Assembly: GCA_001414325.1 (NCBI GenBank)
Contig: LLKB01000005.1
Span: 784,912-848,911, forward strand
Length of the DNA: 64,000 nt
DNA from: Butyribacter intestini
GTDB lineage: Bacteria > Bacillota > Clostridia > Lachnospirales > Lachnospiraceae
Direction: 5' to 3'
Part shown: one piece after another, positions 9,729 through 18,301 of the stretch
Layout of the letters: every line of letters begins with the position of its first letter
How positions within the stretch are numbered: the stretch's first letter is position 1
Translations under genes and position numbers: made by a program
Notes under the pieces: model-generated
Seen by the model: only the letters and a program-made list of their open reading frames with translations
The model's database searches: none
Told to the model about the DNA's origin: nothing

Positions 9729-10351
9729 GTTATATCCTCCTGACAATATGGTATAAATTTAAGCTCTGTCTCTCCCACTTTTATCACATCACCCAATTTC
9801 AAGAAGTGCGGCTCTGTCACTAAATCCCCGTTCAGATAAACGATATTGGATTTTTCCGCCGTCACATAAAACTCATTTCCCTTAGGGTCATATAAGACCG
9901 AGCAATGTTTCTCCCTCGAAATACTCTTGTCATCAGTAAGCACAACATCCATCGCCTGACTTCTGCCTACAAAATTCTTGCCTGCATGAAGCCTATAGTC
10001 ATTGCCCTTTTCATCGCCGTTTATACATACGAGCCATCCCGTTACTGGCGGCTTTTTGGTAACTCCAAAAAATCCAAAAGATACTGTTTTATCACCATCC
10101 TCTGACGAACTCTCCTGCATTTCGCCCATATCCGGCTGCATGAGATTTCCTGTACTTTCAAAGTTTCCGCCTATTATCTCACCGAGCTGTTCACCAAGAG
10201 ATATATCTACTTCCGCAATAGATACGGTCTTGTCATCTTCTTCCACATCGTCTAAAGATATACTCAACTGCTCTCCTGCCCTCTTGCAATGAGGACAACT
10301 CTTATACATCTTTGGATCATACCAATGTCCGTTACTACACTTTACTGCCAT
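9713..10351 (-). CDS. FHA adaptor protein with N-terminal zinc ribbon
   Basis: 212 residues, soluble. Cys5, His9, Cys19 and Cys22 form a ribbon (KCSNGHWYD ... CPHC) like that of the 293-residue FHA protein downstream. An acidic linker contains DDKTVSIAE and DGDKTVSFGFFG, two similar Thr-containing acidic sites that look like kinase targets. The FHA domain follows: VGRSQAMD near 128-135, SISREKH near 144-150, IVYLNGD near 173. Its stop overlaps the vWA gene start by 16 nt. Paralogue of the gene at 4959-5840. Role as a phospho-dependent adaptor is inferred from family and context. Confidence 0.85.
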   Translation of the reverse strand: MAVKCSNGHWYDPKMYKSCPHCKRAGEQLSISLDDVEEDDKTVSIAEVDISLGEQLGEIIGGNFESTGNLMQPDMGEMQESSSEDGDKTVSFGFFGVTKKPPVTGWLVCINGDEKGNDYRLHAGKNFVGRSQAMDVVLTDDKSISREKHCSVLYDPKGNEFYVTAEKSNIVYLNGDLVTEPHFLKLGDVIKVGETELKFIPYCQEDITWEKE

Positions 10352-10375
10352 ACATCTACTCCTACTTATCTTTGT

Positions 10376-11110
10376 TTATCTGATAAAAACAGCTATCGCC
10401 GAATAATTATCCATATTCGTTCCTCTGCCGTTTTCTAGTACTATCTTTCTCATTTCTTCAAGCCATTCTGCGGGTGTTGCTGATTTTTTCAACAGTTTGC
10501 ACATTGTCTTTTCATCTATCAGCTCCCAAAAACCGTCACTGCACATAAGAAAAGTTGTCTTTTTTCCTATCTTTATCTTTTTGCTGACGCTATATTTAGG
10601 GCTGTCCCACGGTGTTCCCACAACTCTCAAAAGCCTGCTCCTGTCAGGATGGTGTCTTATCTCACTTTCCTTTATATCTCCCCTTGCTGCTAATAACTGA
10701 GGAATACTGTGGTCAAGGGTTCTGTCCTTAACTTTTCCGCTCTCAAAATGATATACCCTTGAATCCCCGACATGATAATATGATGCATCCTCCTGCTCTA
10801 TATAAAGGCAGGTTAGCGTAGTCTTCATTGATGATTGAGCATTTTCCCTTTCCTGTTTTTTCAATAGATTTTCCTGTGTGCTCACAATAGCGTGCTCAAC
10901 ATTAACACCTTTGTTACACACCGACTCTATCATTTCTTCAACGACAAATCTTGAAGCCACCTCACCTTTTCCGTGTCCTCCAAGTCCATCGCACAGTACA
11001 CACAATACTCCTGTATTATCTTTCCCTACTCCAAGATAATCTTCATTGTTTGTGCGTTCACCTTTGTCTGTTATTGCTGCATAAGTTATTTCATATTTTT
11101 TTTCAGCCAT
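10376..11110 (-). CDS. PP2C-family Ser/Thr protein phosphatase, first gene of operon
   Basis: 244 residues, the usual size for a bacterial PP2C catalytic domain. Motifs: ERTNNEDYLG near residue 20, LCDGLGGHGKGE near 39-50, HVGDSRVY near the middle, MCSDGFWE, and TNMDNYSAI at the C-terminus. A GAGGTG ribosome site lies 8 nt before the ATG. This is the first gene of the minus-strand operon reaching to the left edge; its promoter should lie in the AT-rich stretch 11120-11220, but I see no convincing -35/-10 pair. Probably antagonises the two kinases encoded downstream. Confidence 0.92.
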   Translation of the reverse strand: MAEKKYEITYAAITDKGERTNNEDYLGVGKDNTGVLCVLCDGLGGHGKGEVASRFVVEEMIESVCNKGVNVEHAIVSTQENLLKKQERENAQSSMKTTLTCLYIEQEDASYYHVGDSRVYHFESGKVKDRTLDHSIPQLLAARGDIKESEIRHHPDRSRLLRVVGTPWDSPKYSVSKKIKIGKKTTFLMCSDGFWELIDEKTMCKLLKKSATPAEWLEEMRKIVLENGRGTNMDNYSAIAVFIR

Positions 11111-11251
11111 AATCCTGTCACCTCTTTTTTGTTATTATGTCGTATATAAAATACTTTTTTTAATTTTGTAATTTTTAGCAATATTTTTGTAACTAATGTA
11201 AAATAAAAAGCAACACCAGTATCCTGCTTTCGCAACATTACACTGCTGACA

Positions 11252-11322
11252 TTTTGCCCTTATAAAATTGCTTTGCAATTCTCATTGGCATCACACTACA
11301 TTATGAGCATTTTCCTATACAT
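11252..11322. repeat. Dispersed intergenic repeat, copy 1
   Basis: About 70 bp matching 48814-48882: both contain TTTTGCCCT, then ATTGCTTTGCAATTCTC, then TTGGCA, CACACTACATTA and GCATTTTCCTATACAT in the same order with few differences. ATTGCTTTGCAAT is itself palindromic. Not coding in either place. Probably a small mobile or REP-like sequence. Confidence 0.6.
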
Positions 11323-11329
11323 AGAAAAC

Positions 11330-11385
11330 AAAACAAGGCAAGGGAAGTTATCAACATAAAGTTATAGCTTCCCTTGCCTTGTTTT
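11330..11385. terminator. Bidirectional rho-independent terminator
   Basis: A perfect 18-bp stem (11330-11347 with 11368-11385) encloses a 20-nt loop; the core is CAAGGCAAGGGAAG, with A-run before and T-run after, so it can act on both strands. It would end transcription of the pentanucleotide-repeat gene from the right. It also insulates the PP2C operon. Confidence 0.85.
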
Positions 11386-11415
11386 TAACTGTATTATTAT
11401 AGACAAAAATATTAC

Positions 11416-12118
11416 TGCTCTGCTCTGCTCTGCTCTGCTCTGCTCTGCTCTGCTCTGCTCTGCTCTGCTCTGCTCTGCTCTGCTCTGCTCTGCTCTGCTC
11501 TGCTCTGCTCTGCTCTGCTCTGCTCTGCTCTGCTCTGCTCTGCTCTGCTCTGCTCTGCTCTGCTCTGCTCTGCTCTGCTCTGCTCTGCTCTGCTCTGCTC
11601 TGCTCTGCTCTGCTCTGCTCTGCTCTGCTCTGCTCTGCTCTGCTCTGCTCTGCTCTGCTCTGCTCTGCTCTGCTCTGCTCTGCTCTGCTCTGCTCTGCTC
11701 TGCTCTGCTCTGCTCTGCTCTGCTCTGCTCTGCTCTGCTCTGCTCTGCTCTGCTCTGCTCTGCTCTGCTCTGCTCTGCTCTGCTCTGCTCTGCTCTGCTC
11801 TGCTCTGCTCTGCTCTGCTCTGCTCTGCTCTGCTCTGCTCTGCTCTGCTCTGCTCTGCTCTGCTCTGCTCTGCTCTGCTCTGCTCTGCTCTGCTCTGCTC
11901 TGCTCTGCTCTGCTCTGCTCTGCTCTGCTCTGCTCTGCTCTGCTCTGCTCTGCTCTGCTCTGCTCTGCTCTGCTCTGCTCTGCTCTGCTCTGCTCTGCTC
12001 TGCTCTGCTCTGCTCTGCTCTGCTCTGCTCTGCTCTGCTCTGCTCTGCTCTGCTCTGCTCTGCTCTGCTATTCTCTGCTCTGCTCTGCTCTGCTCTGCTC
12101 TGCTCTGCTCTGCTCTGC
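11416..12118. repeat. Pentanucleotide tandem repeat (TGCTC), about 140 units
   Basis: On the plus strand TGCTC (minus strand GAGCA) is repeated without change for 130 units (11416-12065). Two variant units follow (TGCTA, TTCTC at 12066-12075), then eight more perfect units up to 12115. Because 5 is not a multiple of 3, every frame on a strand reads the same periodic peptide (minus strand: AEQSR; plus strand: CSALL). All frames are open across the pure tract. Only the variant units break this: on the minus strand they create a TAG in one frame. The tract lies between a strong ribosome site/ATG and a terminator, as a translated repeat would. The true copy number may differ from the assembly. 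Confidence 0.95.
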
Positions 12119-12121
12119 CAT
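12068..12121 (-). CDS. Short ORF opening the pentanucleotide repeat; candidate phase-variable gene, presently off
   Basis: An ATG at 12121 has AAAGGAG at 12131-12137, a good ribosome site with 9-nt spacing. It runs straight into the repeat, giving M-AEQSR-type residues, but after 8 repeat units the variant unit puts TAG in this frame at 12070-12068 (17 residues). Losing or gaining repeat units between the ATG and the variant would shift the frame and open a ~230-250-residue protein of AEQSR repeats. An alternative frame runs from a TTG at 12149 to 11412 without a stop, but that TTG has no ribosome site. No family is recognised. An AEQSR repeat would be charged and helix-forming. It may not be a real gene at all. 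Confidence 0.4.
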   Translation of the reverse strand: MAEQSRAEQSRAEQSRE

Positions 12122-12248
12122 TATGTATTTCTCCTTTGCACCTTGTCAAGTCTTATCTTAAATTTATTTTTATAATTTTTATTTATTTTTCACACAAATA
12201 TTATCATGTCACAGCTCCCAATTCCAGCTTTCTGCGGCAATCGGTCAC

Positions 12249-12275
12249 AACTGGTAGTTTTTTGGTTACGAACTG
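12249..12275 (-). promoter_or_regulatory. Candidate LytTR-binding direct repeats
   Basis: On the minus strand CAGTT occurs at 12275-12271 (GCAGTTCGT) and 12253-12249 (CCAGTTGTG), 22 bp or two helical turns apart. This is the usual layout of LytTR-type regulator sites. They lie between the repeat gene (minus) and the LytTR regulator gene (plus), upstream of a TATAAT at 12309-12314, so autoregulation and control of the divergent gene are both possible. Confidence 0.4.
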
Positions 12276-12416
12276 CACTAAAATTATCTCTTTACATTCT
12301 TAAAATTCTATAATATACTCTACTAGTATTTACATGATACATACAAAAACACCTTATAAATATACACAGATACGATTATTTTATAATATGATTTCTTTTT
12401 AAAGGAGAAATATGTC

Positions 12417-13115
12417 ATGGAAGACATTAAGAATTTTTCAATCTTTATATTTGAAGATGATAAGATACAAGCCACGGCTTTAAAAAACTATATCAATGAA
12501 TATTCACAGGATATGCACCCTGTTATCGCGGCCAGCACAAAAGAAGCAATAAGCATACTTTCTAAAGAGCCTTACTTTCGTGCATATTTTTTAGATATTT
12601 CCACAAACCCGGATGCTGAAAATACGGATGGTCTTAAGATTGCTGAATATATCAGGCACAAGACAAAGAACAATGCCCCTATAATCTTTACTACCGCATT
12701 TCCAAAACACATATACCATGCAGTCAATGATATACACTGTACGGCATATCTCTTAAAACCTTATACAAAAGAACAGCTTTTCAGACAGCTTGACAATATA
12801 TTAGGTACTGAACGGGATTTTACTATTAAAACCATTGACAATATTCGGATAAAATTAAATTTTGATGATGTATTTTATTTTGAATCACACGGCAGGTATA
12901 TAATAGCCCACACTTTACATGGTGAATTTATGACAAGACAGTACCGCTTGAAACAGATTCTCGAACTGTTTCCTGCATATTTTGAGCAGTGCCATAAATC
13001 ATATATTGTAAATACCCGGTATATCGAACTTATCGACCCATATGCCCACCTGATCTCATTGAAAAAAACAAAGGACAAAGTTCCATGTAACAGAAATTAT
13101 AGATACATAAAATAA
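12417..13115 (+). CDS. LytTR-family response regulator (AgrA/ComE type)
   Basis: 232 residues. Receiver domain at about 1-125, with acidic pair Glu13-Asp14-Asp15, phosphoacceptor Asp60 in YFLDIS, Thr in FTTAF and Lys in LLKPY. A LytTR DNA-binding domain follows from about 135 (FESHGRYIIAHTL ... QCHKSYIVNTRYI). AGGAG lies 9 nt before the ATG. It is followed 11 nt later by its sensor kinase gene. No AgrB/AgrD-like peptide genes are visible nearby, so the signal is unknown. Two CAGTT boxes upstream may be its own sites. Confidence 0.92.
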   Translation: MEDIKNFSIFIFEDDKIQATALKNYINEYSQDMHPVIAASTKEAISILSKEPYFRAYFLDISTNPDAENTDGLKIAEYIRHKTKNNAPIIFTTAFPKHIYHAVNDIHCTAYLLKPYTKEQLFRQLDNILGTERDFTIKTIDNIRIKLNFDDVFYFESHGRYIIAHTLHGEFMTRQYRLKQILELFPAYFEQCHKSYIVNTRYIELIDPYAHLISLKKTKDKVPCNRNYRYIK

Positions 13116-13126
13116 GGAGAACACAG

Positions 13127-14437
13127 ATGAACATTTTACATAATCTTATAATTATACTTACTTTAACGATACAAAATCTTACATACATAGGTTTTATGAT
13201 ATATCTTTCTGAACATTCCTTAAAGAAACTTACATCTCCCAAATTTTTAGTTTCTTTCTGTATATACAGTGTTGTGTTAAATTATCTGCAGAAACATGAT
13301 AATAATCAGCTTATGTTCGCCTTTTTACTTATGTTTACCTTTTACAGTCTTATGATTTTTATAAACACAAGATGTACTATAAGCCAGGCGATAAATATAT
13401 CTATTGCCGGATATTTTATAGTTTCCTGCTGTCAGGCTGTTGTCATGCTTGCTTTAGCTCTCTTAAATTTGAATTTTGATGAAAATAATGCAGCCGACCC
13501 TATTTCGACAGCAATCTTAATTTTATCACTTTTTGTTTTAATCATTTTAAATAAACTATTTCCTATAACAAAGTTTACCGACAGATTTAAGAATTCTTCT
13601 TATTTTTCTTCCCTTTTCTTTTTGGGAAGCTTCATTTTGGTTGCAATATTTACATCCATAAAAAGCAGCTTATCACTCGGAACTCTTATTTCCACTACTG
13701 CTAATATCCTTTTTGCCGCAGTTATCACCATACTTATAATACTTCAGAGTTTCGATGATATGAAAAGAAAACAATCCTTAAAAGATTACAGTACATATAT
13801 GCCTATTGTCGATGAAATGATTGAGAATATACAAAAAAGACAGCATTTATACAATAACCAGCTCCTCTCATTATCACAGCTTACCGACTCCTATGATAAT
13901 TATGAAGACTTGTGCAAGGCAATAAAAGATATAACACAAATGGATGACAGACACAGATATTCTTATGATTTTCTCCACCTTAATAACAAACTTCTTGCAG
14001 GACTTTTATTCAGCAAGGTAAATGCCGCTCTAAAAAAAGATATACAGATAATAGTGACTATTTTTAATTATGATTACACAAGCAACTGCTCAGATATGGA
14101 GATAATCGACCTTGCAGGTGTACTTATAGATAATGCGATAGAAGCCTGCAGCCCTGACGACACCATTTTTATAAGCATCGGTCAGCGTACAGACAATATA
14201 CAAAGCGACAGTTTCCGTATCAAAGTTGAAAATCCGGGACCTGCCGCCACAAGTGAATTTATACACGATATCTTTACTAAAAAATATACTTCCAAGACAG
14301 AAAAAGACGGACACGGACTGGGTCTTTCCATTGTTAAAGGTATCGTCAAAAAATATAACGGACAGATTTCCGTAGAAAATACCACCCATACTGAAACTTC
14401 CGACATACGCTACCTCAGTATAGAAGTTGAAATATAA
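13127..14437 (+). CDS. GHKL-type sensor histidine kinase (AgrC-like)
   Basis: 436 residues. The first ~205 are hydrophobic with about six membrane segments. A coiled region with RQHLYNNQ holds the candidate phosphoacceptor His. The C-terminal ATPase has N-box IDNAIEACSP near 330 and G2 box GHGLGLSIVKG near 395. It partners with the LytTR regulator 11 nt upstream (AAGGAG before the ATG). The last 20 codons are closely mirrored by a decayed fragment at 24593-24655, showing that a related kinase once lay beside the sigma-factor genes there. Confidence 0.92.
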   Translation: MNILHNLIIILTLTIQNLTYIGFMIYLSEHSLKKLTSPKFLVSFCIYSVVLNYLQKHDNNQLMFAFLLMFTFYSLMIFINTRCTISQAINISIAGYFIVSCCQAVVMLALALLNLNFDENNAADPISTAILILSLFVLIILNKLFPITKFTDRFKNSSYFSSLFFLGSFILVAIFTSIKSSLSLGTLISTTANILFAAVITILIILQSFDDMKRKQSLKDYSTYMPIVDEMIENIQKRQHLYNNQLLSLSQLTDSYDNYEDLCKAIKDITQMDDRHRYSYDFLHLNNKLLAGLLFSKVNAALKKDIQIIVTIFNYDYTSNCSDMEIIDLAGVLIDNAIEACSPDDTIFISIGQRTDNIQSDSFRIKVENPGPAATSEFIHDIFTKKYTSKTEKDGHGLGLSIVKGIVKKYNGQISVENTTHTETSDIRYLSIEVEI

Positions 14438-14527
14438 CTGCCTGCCATCTACCGTTCCCTAAACATCTGCACGAGCAGGATTATAAAGGATATACCCCAA
14501 AGAACAACAGCAGGCAAAAGATTGAAA
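14411..14527 (+). repeat. 117-bp direct repeat, left copy
   Basis: Matches 24629-24745 at 114 of 117 positions with no gaps. It covers the last codons of the sensor kinase and the 3-prime end (on the minus strand) of the membrane gene found intact at 24667-25266. The two copies flank the whole oligosaccharide module 14.8-24.5 kb in the same orientation. Confidence 0.9.
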
Positions 14528-14690
14528 TTCATTTTCCATATGCACCTCATAACTTTCCTGCTTTGCAATCCTCTTTCTCCATGCATATTTTCTTTTCTTG
14601 TTTTTCCATAGATTTATGGCAGTAGAGATTGCCCATGCTTTTACATTTTCTAATATATTTTCTTTGTACTATTGCAAAAAAATACACGCC
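14445..14690 (-). pseudogene. Deleted remnant of an ECF sigma factor / membrane-partner operon
   Basis: 14445-14527 repeats the 3-prime end of the gene at 24667-25266. The sequence then jumps, at a shared TGAAA, to 14524-14651, which matches 25547-25674 inside the sigma-factor gene at 125 of 128 positions. Short matches to 25896-25911 and 26011-26024 follow. So this is the same operon with about 800 bp deleted at microhomology, plus further losses. It encodes nothing functional. The rest of the gap to 14830 holds only a terminator hairpin. Confidence 0.85.
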
Positions 14691-14696
14691 AAAAAG

Positions 14697-14721
14697 AAGA
14701 CCTCTAAACTTCAGAGGTCTT
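14697..14721 (-). terminator. Terminator for the oligosaccharide ABC operon
   Basis: AAGACCTCT / AGAGGTCTT stem with a 7-nt loop. On the minus strand it is followed by CTTTTT. It lies just past the stop of the last permease gene. Confidence 0.65.
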
Positions 14722-14830
14722 ACTTCTATCACATTTATTATCCAAAAATATTTACGATTTTAATTTTTAAAATTCATACTCCAGATTTTATAATAACACA
14801 AGTAGTATGTATCTTATAATATATCAAATA

Positions 14831-15673
14831 TCACTCTTTTACACCACCAAGAGTAACCCCTGAAATAATAAATTTCGAAAGTAAAAGATATACTATTACG
14901 ATAGGTACGATTGCTACTGTTATCATCATATAAATCTTACCCATATCAAAATTCATATAATCAGCTCCACGAAGTGTTGCAATAAGAATAGGTACAGTCA
15001 TCTTCTGTTTTGACTGGATTATCAATGCCGGAATGAAATAGTTATTCCAAGAACCTACAAATGTAAATATTGCCTGTACTGCAATCGCTGGTTTCATTAT
15101 CGGAATAACAATCTTGTTAAATGTCCTGAATTCTCCTGAACCGTCAATTCTCGCTGCTTCAACAAGTGAAATAGGAAGTGATGACTGCAGATAACTATAC
15201 ATAAAGTAAAATACTGCCGGTGATGCGATTGATGGAACTATAAGAGGTGTCCATGAATCATACATCCCCATATTTGTTATAAGTCTTAAAAATCCCATCG
15301 CCGTCACCTGTGTTGGCATAACAAGTATTGCCATAATAAATGTAAATGCAACCTTTTTTAATTTAAAGTTGTATGCATAAAGTCCATATGCAGTAAGTGA
15401 TGAAAAATATGTACATATAGCTGCTGAGGCTGCTGATATAAACAAACTGTTCACTATTCCACGCAGCATTGGAAAACTTCCATCCTTCGCTACCTTTTTC
15501 AGATTGTCCAAGAAATGTGTACCCGGCAATGCCGAAAAACCTTTTTGTAATTCTGAATGTGAGCGGGTTGCATTAACAATAAGTATATAGAAAAAGAACA
15601 GGCATAAAAATGCTAAGACCAACAAAACTATATGTGCCAAAATACTTCTGAATCTGTTATGTCCTTTTTTCAT
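14831..15673 (-). CDS. Multi-sugar ABC transporter permease (MalG type)
   Basis: 280 residues, six membrane segments. The cytoplasmic EAA loop is visible as EAARIDGSGEFRTFNKIVIPIMKP near residue 170-190, where the ATPase docks. First-segment and C-terminal features (TLGGVKE end) are typical of carbohydrate-uptake type 1 transporters. The ATG overlaps the stop of the partner permease by one base (TAATG). No ATPase gene is present, so a shared MsmK-type ATPase elsewhere is expected. Substrate probably a beta-gluco-oligosaccharide, judged from the GH94 genes. Confidence 0.92.
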   Translation of the reverse strand: MKKGHNRFRSILAHIVLLVLAFLCLFFFYILIVNATRSHSELQKGFSALPGTHFLDNLKKVAKDGSFPMLRGIVNSLFISAASAAICTYFSSLTAYGLYAYNFKLKKVAFTFIMAILVMPTQVTAMGFLRLITNMGMYDSWTPLIVPSIASPAVFYFMYSYLQSSLPISLVEAARIDGSGEFRTFNKIVIPIMKPAIAVQAIFTFVGSWNNYFIPALIIQSKQKMTVPILIATLRGADYMNFDMGKIYMMITVAIVPIVIVYLLLSKFIISGVTLGGVKE

Positions 15674-16632
15674 TATAATAACCCCCTTCTTCTTCTACGT
15701 TTTTCTGCTTTTGCAGCTGCTTTTGAACCATCAGGATCATTGTCATTTGTAAGCTTATACACGATAAAGCATAATATCGCACTTACTATAAACAGATATA
15801 CTGATAAAGCTCCTGCCATTCCATAGTTCTTACTCTTCAAATGATTATTAAGGAACATTATAAGCGTCATTGAAGTTCTATCAGGATTTCCCTGTCCATT
15901 TGTAAGTATCTGTGGAACATCGAACATCTGAAGTCCACCGATAATAGATGTTACAAGTGTGTATGCAAGAATTGGTCTTATCATAGGAAGTGTAATATAG
16001 AAAAATCTCTGTATGCTGTTACATCCGTCAAGATCACAAGCCTCAAAAATTTCCATACTTATTCCGTTTATTGCTGCTATAAGCATGATCGTTGTATTAC
16101 CAAACCACATAAGGAAGTTCATAAATCCTATAAGTGACCTCGTTCCAAATATAGAACCTAAAAAGTCAATCGGCTTCTTGATAAATCCAGCAGACAACAT
16201 TATTGAGTTTACAGGTCCGTTTGTAGAAAAAAGTGTAAAGAACAACATCGCAAACGCTGATGCCATAATCAGGTTAGGAAGATAGATAACTACCTTAAAA
16301 AACTGTTTTCCACGAATCTTTAAACGAACATCAGTAAACCAATTCGCTAAAAGAAGTGCAAATACTATTTGAGGAATAAATCCTATAACCCACATTATAA
16401 GTGTGTTTTTTCCATATGTAATCATATCGGATTTCAGAAGACTTACATAATTCTTCATTCCAATAAAGTTTGGTCCTACTTCTTTTATTCCGGTACGATA
16501 ATACTCAAAAAAACTATACCTTATTGTATCTAACAGCGGTATTAATGAAAATATAATATAAGTTATGAAAAATGGAAGTATAAATATATAACCCCATTTA
16601 GCGTAACTTACACTTTTTTTCTTCTTTTTCAT
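15673..16632 (-). CDS. Multi-sugar ABC transporter permease (MalF type)
   Basis: 319 residues with about six membrane segments and an EAA loop (EIFEACDLDGCNSIQRFF). The N-terminus is Lys-rich (MKKKKKS) and the C-terminus is Arg/Lys-rich, as expected for cytoplasmic tails. Pairs with the MalG-type permease that overlaps it by one base and with the binding protein upstream. A 157-nt gap holding a strong stem-loop separates it from the binding-protein gene. Confidence 0.92.
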   Translation of the reverse strand: MKKKKKSVSYAKWGYIFILPFFITYIIFSLIPLLDTIRYSFFEYYRTGIKEVGPNFIGMKNYVSLLKSDMITYGKNTLIMWVIGFIPQIVFALLLANWFTDVRLKIRGKQFFKVVIYLPNLIMASAFAMLFFTLFSTNGPVNSIMLSAGFIKKPIDFLGSIFGTRSLIGFMNFLMWFGNTTIMLIAAINGISMEIFEACDLDGCNSIQRFFYITLPMIRPILAYTLVTSIIGGLQMFDVPQILTNGQGNPDRTSMTLIMFLNNHLKSKNYGMAGALSVYLFIVSAILCFIVYKLTNDNDPDGSKAAAKAEKRRRRRGLL

Positions 16633-16683
16633 AATCCCACTCCTTTCCTAAATATCATTATAAACTTGGAGTATTTCATTTCT

Positions 16684-16730
16684 TATAACAGGATTCAGCT
16701 ATACTTTCATTATAACTAAATCCTGTTATA
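16684..16730 (-). promoter_or_regulatory. Stem-loop between binding-protein and permease genes
   Basis: A perfect 12-bp stem, TATAACAGGATT with AATCCTGTTATA, and a 23-nt loop. No T-run follows on the minus strand. This resembles the 3-prime stabilising or processing hairpins that let binding-protein mRNA outnumber permease mRNA. Confidence 0.55.
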
Positions 16731-16789
16731 TTGCCACATCTTTGTGACTACATAATACAATATTTTTATTTATCCCTTTATAATTGCTG

Positions 16790-18184
16790 CTACTTAGCCC
16801 AATTTACCTTCTTAACATCTGCATAACGCTCTTTAATTGCTGTCTCAAAGTTTTTCTTTGCCTTGTCATAAGTAACTTTTCCCTGAAAATAATCGCTGAA
16901 TGAGTTCTGTATAAGCTCTACACATCCCTGATCATATGCTGACAATGGTGCAATTTTAATATTTTCTGCAACAGGTGCGAAATACTTAAATGGATTCTGA
17001 CCACCGAGGAATTTAGAAGCATATTTTCCATCATTTTCTGCAGCCTCTTTCATTCCAGATTTTGTATTTGTAAAGTCAGAATATTTTTCTGAAATCTTTA
17101 AAAGATTGTCTTTATTTGCTGTGAGTGCAAGAATAATTTCTTTTGCATGCTTAGTATTGTCTGTTCCTGTTGCTGCATGTATGTAAGAACCGCCCCAGTT
17201 ATATTCCTGTGGAGGATTTGTAACACCCCACTCACCTTCTTTTCCATCCCAGTTTGGCTTTAATGTAAAGTCAATTCCCCATGCCGGTAAGAGGAATGCA
17301 AATACTTTAGATTTTGAACCCATGGCTTTATTCCAGTCATCATTCCACTGCCCCTTTACAGTCTTGTCAAAGTATCCTGCATCAAGCCACTGTTTTGAAT
17401 CATTTATCCAATCCATGACTTTTGAATCTACATCAACTGTAGTATCTTGTGAATCACTAGGCGTAACCCATGATTTTGAAATACTGTTTCCATATAAACG
17501 GAATGTGTCAGCATATGATGAAAATGTATAATATCCTTTTGCTTTTAACTGTTCTGCTGATTTCTTAAGTGTATCCCAATCCTTAACCTTCTCACCAATT
17601 TTCTCTGGATCATCTGTTCCGAATACTTTCTTTGCGATGTCTCTTCTGTAAACGAGAACTCCAGGACAGCACTGCCATGTAGAACCTCTCATAACTCCTT
17701 CACTGTCTGATGCTGTTGTCTTTGTAAAATCATACTGATCTGCAAACTCTTTATATGTATCAATTCCAAGATTCTTTAAAGGCATTGCAACATCCGCATC
17801 TTTATCCGTATATTTAAATACATAATCTGTCTCCGAAAGGAAAATATCAACTTTATCGTCTGCTGATGCATCAGCCTGTCTTCCAAGTGCCTCGTCAAGT
17901 TTCTGCTGATATACACCATCCTGGTTTGGATTGATAACCCAGTGAATCTCACAGCCATCCTTAAGTTTTGTGACTGTCCCATCCTTTGATGTTGATTCTA
18001 CCTGTGGATAAACAGCCTCTAAGCGCTGACGGAATTCATCGTTCCATGAATAGATATTTATTATCTTTCCTTCTTTCTGACTGCTGTTTCCTGCTCCACC
18101 ATCATTTGCCTTGTTTCCACATCCGGCAAGCATTGTAACACTCATTGCCGATGCAAGCACTAAACTTAAAAATTTGCGTTTCAT
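16790..18184 (-). CDS. Carbohydrate ABC transporter substrate-binding lipoprotein
   Basis: 464 residues. Signal peptide with lipobox LAGC and lipidated Cys near residue 22. The mature part opens with INIYSWNDEFRQRLE, a family 1 solute-binding start, and continues with typical hinge motifs. First gene of the uptake operon; divergent from the AraC gene. Ligand likely cellobiose, cellodextrin or another beta-glucan oligosaccharide because a sequence upstream is shared with the GH94 operon (inference). Confidence 0.92.
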   Translation of the reverse strand: MKRKFLSLVLASAMSVTMLAGCGNKANDGGAGNSSQKEGKIINIYSWNDEFRQRLEAVYPQVESTSKDGTVTKLKDGCEIHWVINPNQDGVYQQKLDEALGRQADASADDKVDIFLSETDYVFKYTDKDADVAMPLKNLGIDTYKEFADQYDFTKTTASDSEGVMRGSTWQCCPGVLVYRRDIAKKVFGTDDPEKIGEKVKDWDTLKKSAEQLKAKGYYTFSSYADTFRLYGNSISKSWVTPSDSQDTTVDVDSKVMDWINDSKQWLDAGYFDKTVKGQWNDDWNKAMGSKSKVFAFLLPAWGIDFTLKPNWDGKEGEWGVTNPPQEYNWGGSYIHAATGTDNTKHAKEIILALTANKDNLLKISEKYSDFTNTKSGMKEAAENDGKYASKFLGGQNPFKYFAPVAENIKIAPLSAYDQGCVELIQNSFSDYFQGKVTYDKAKKNFETAIKERYADVKKVNWAK

Positions 18185-18301
18185 TTCTCATTCCTCCTAA
18201 TAGAATATATTTTTAATCATTCGACATAACTTTATGTCATTCCTCATTTACAAGTCATATATTACTCCATTTAACGCGCACTTTATATTAAATCACTTGT
18301 A

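Noticed and set aside
11416-12118. CRISPR array or satellite origin iterons
   Set aside because: The unit is a uniform 5-mer without spacers, and there are no cas or replication genes nearby.
11412-12149. A normal 245-residue protein starting at TTG 12149
   Set aside because: The TTG has no ribosome site and the frame is open only because the pentamer repeat has no stops in any frame; the SD-backed ATG at 12121 lies in another frame.
12122-14437. agr-type quorum-sensing locus with peptide genes
   Set aside because: Only the AgrA/AgrC-like pair is present; no AgrB-like membrane protease or cysteine-bearing propeptide frame was found around it.
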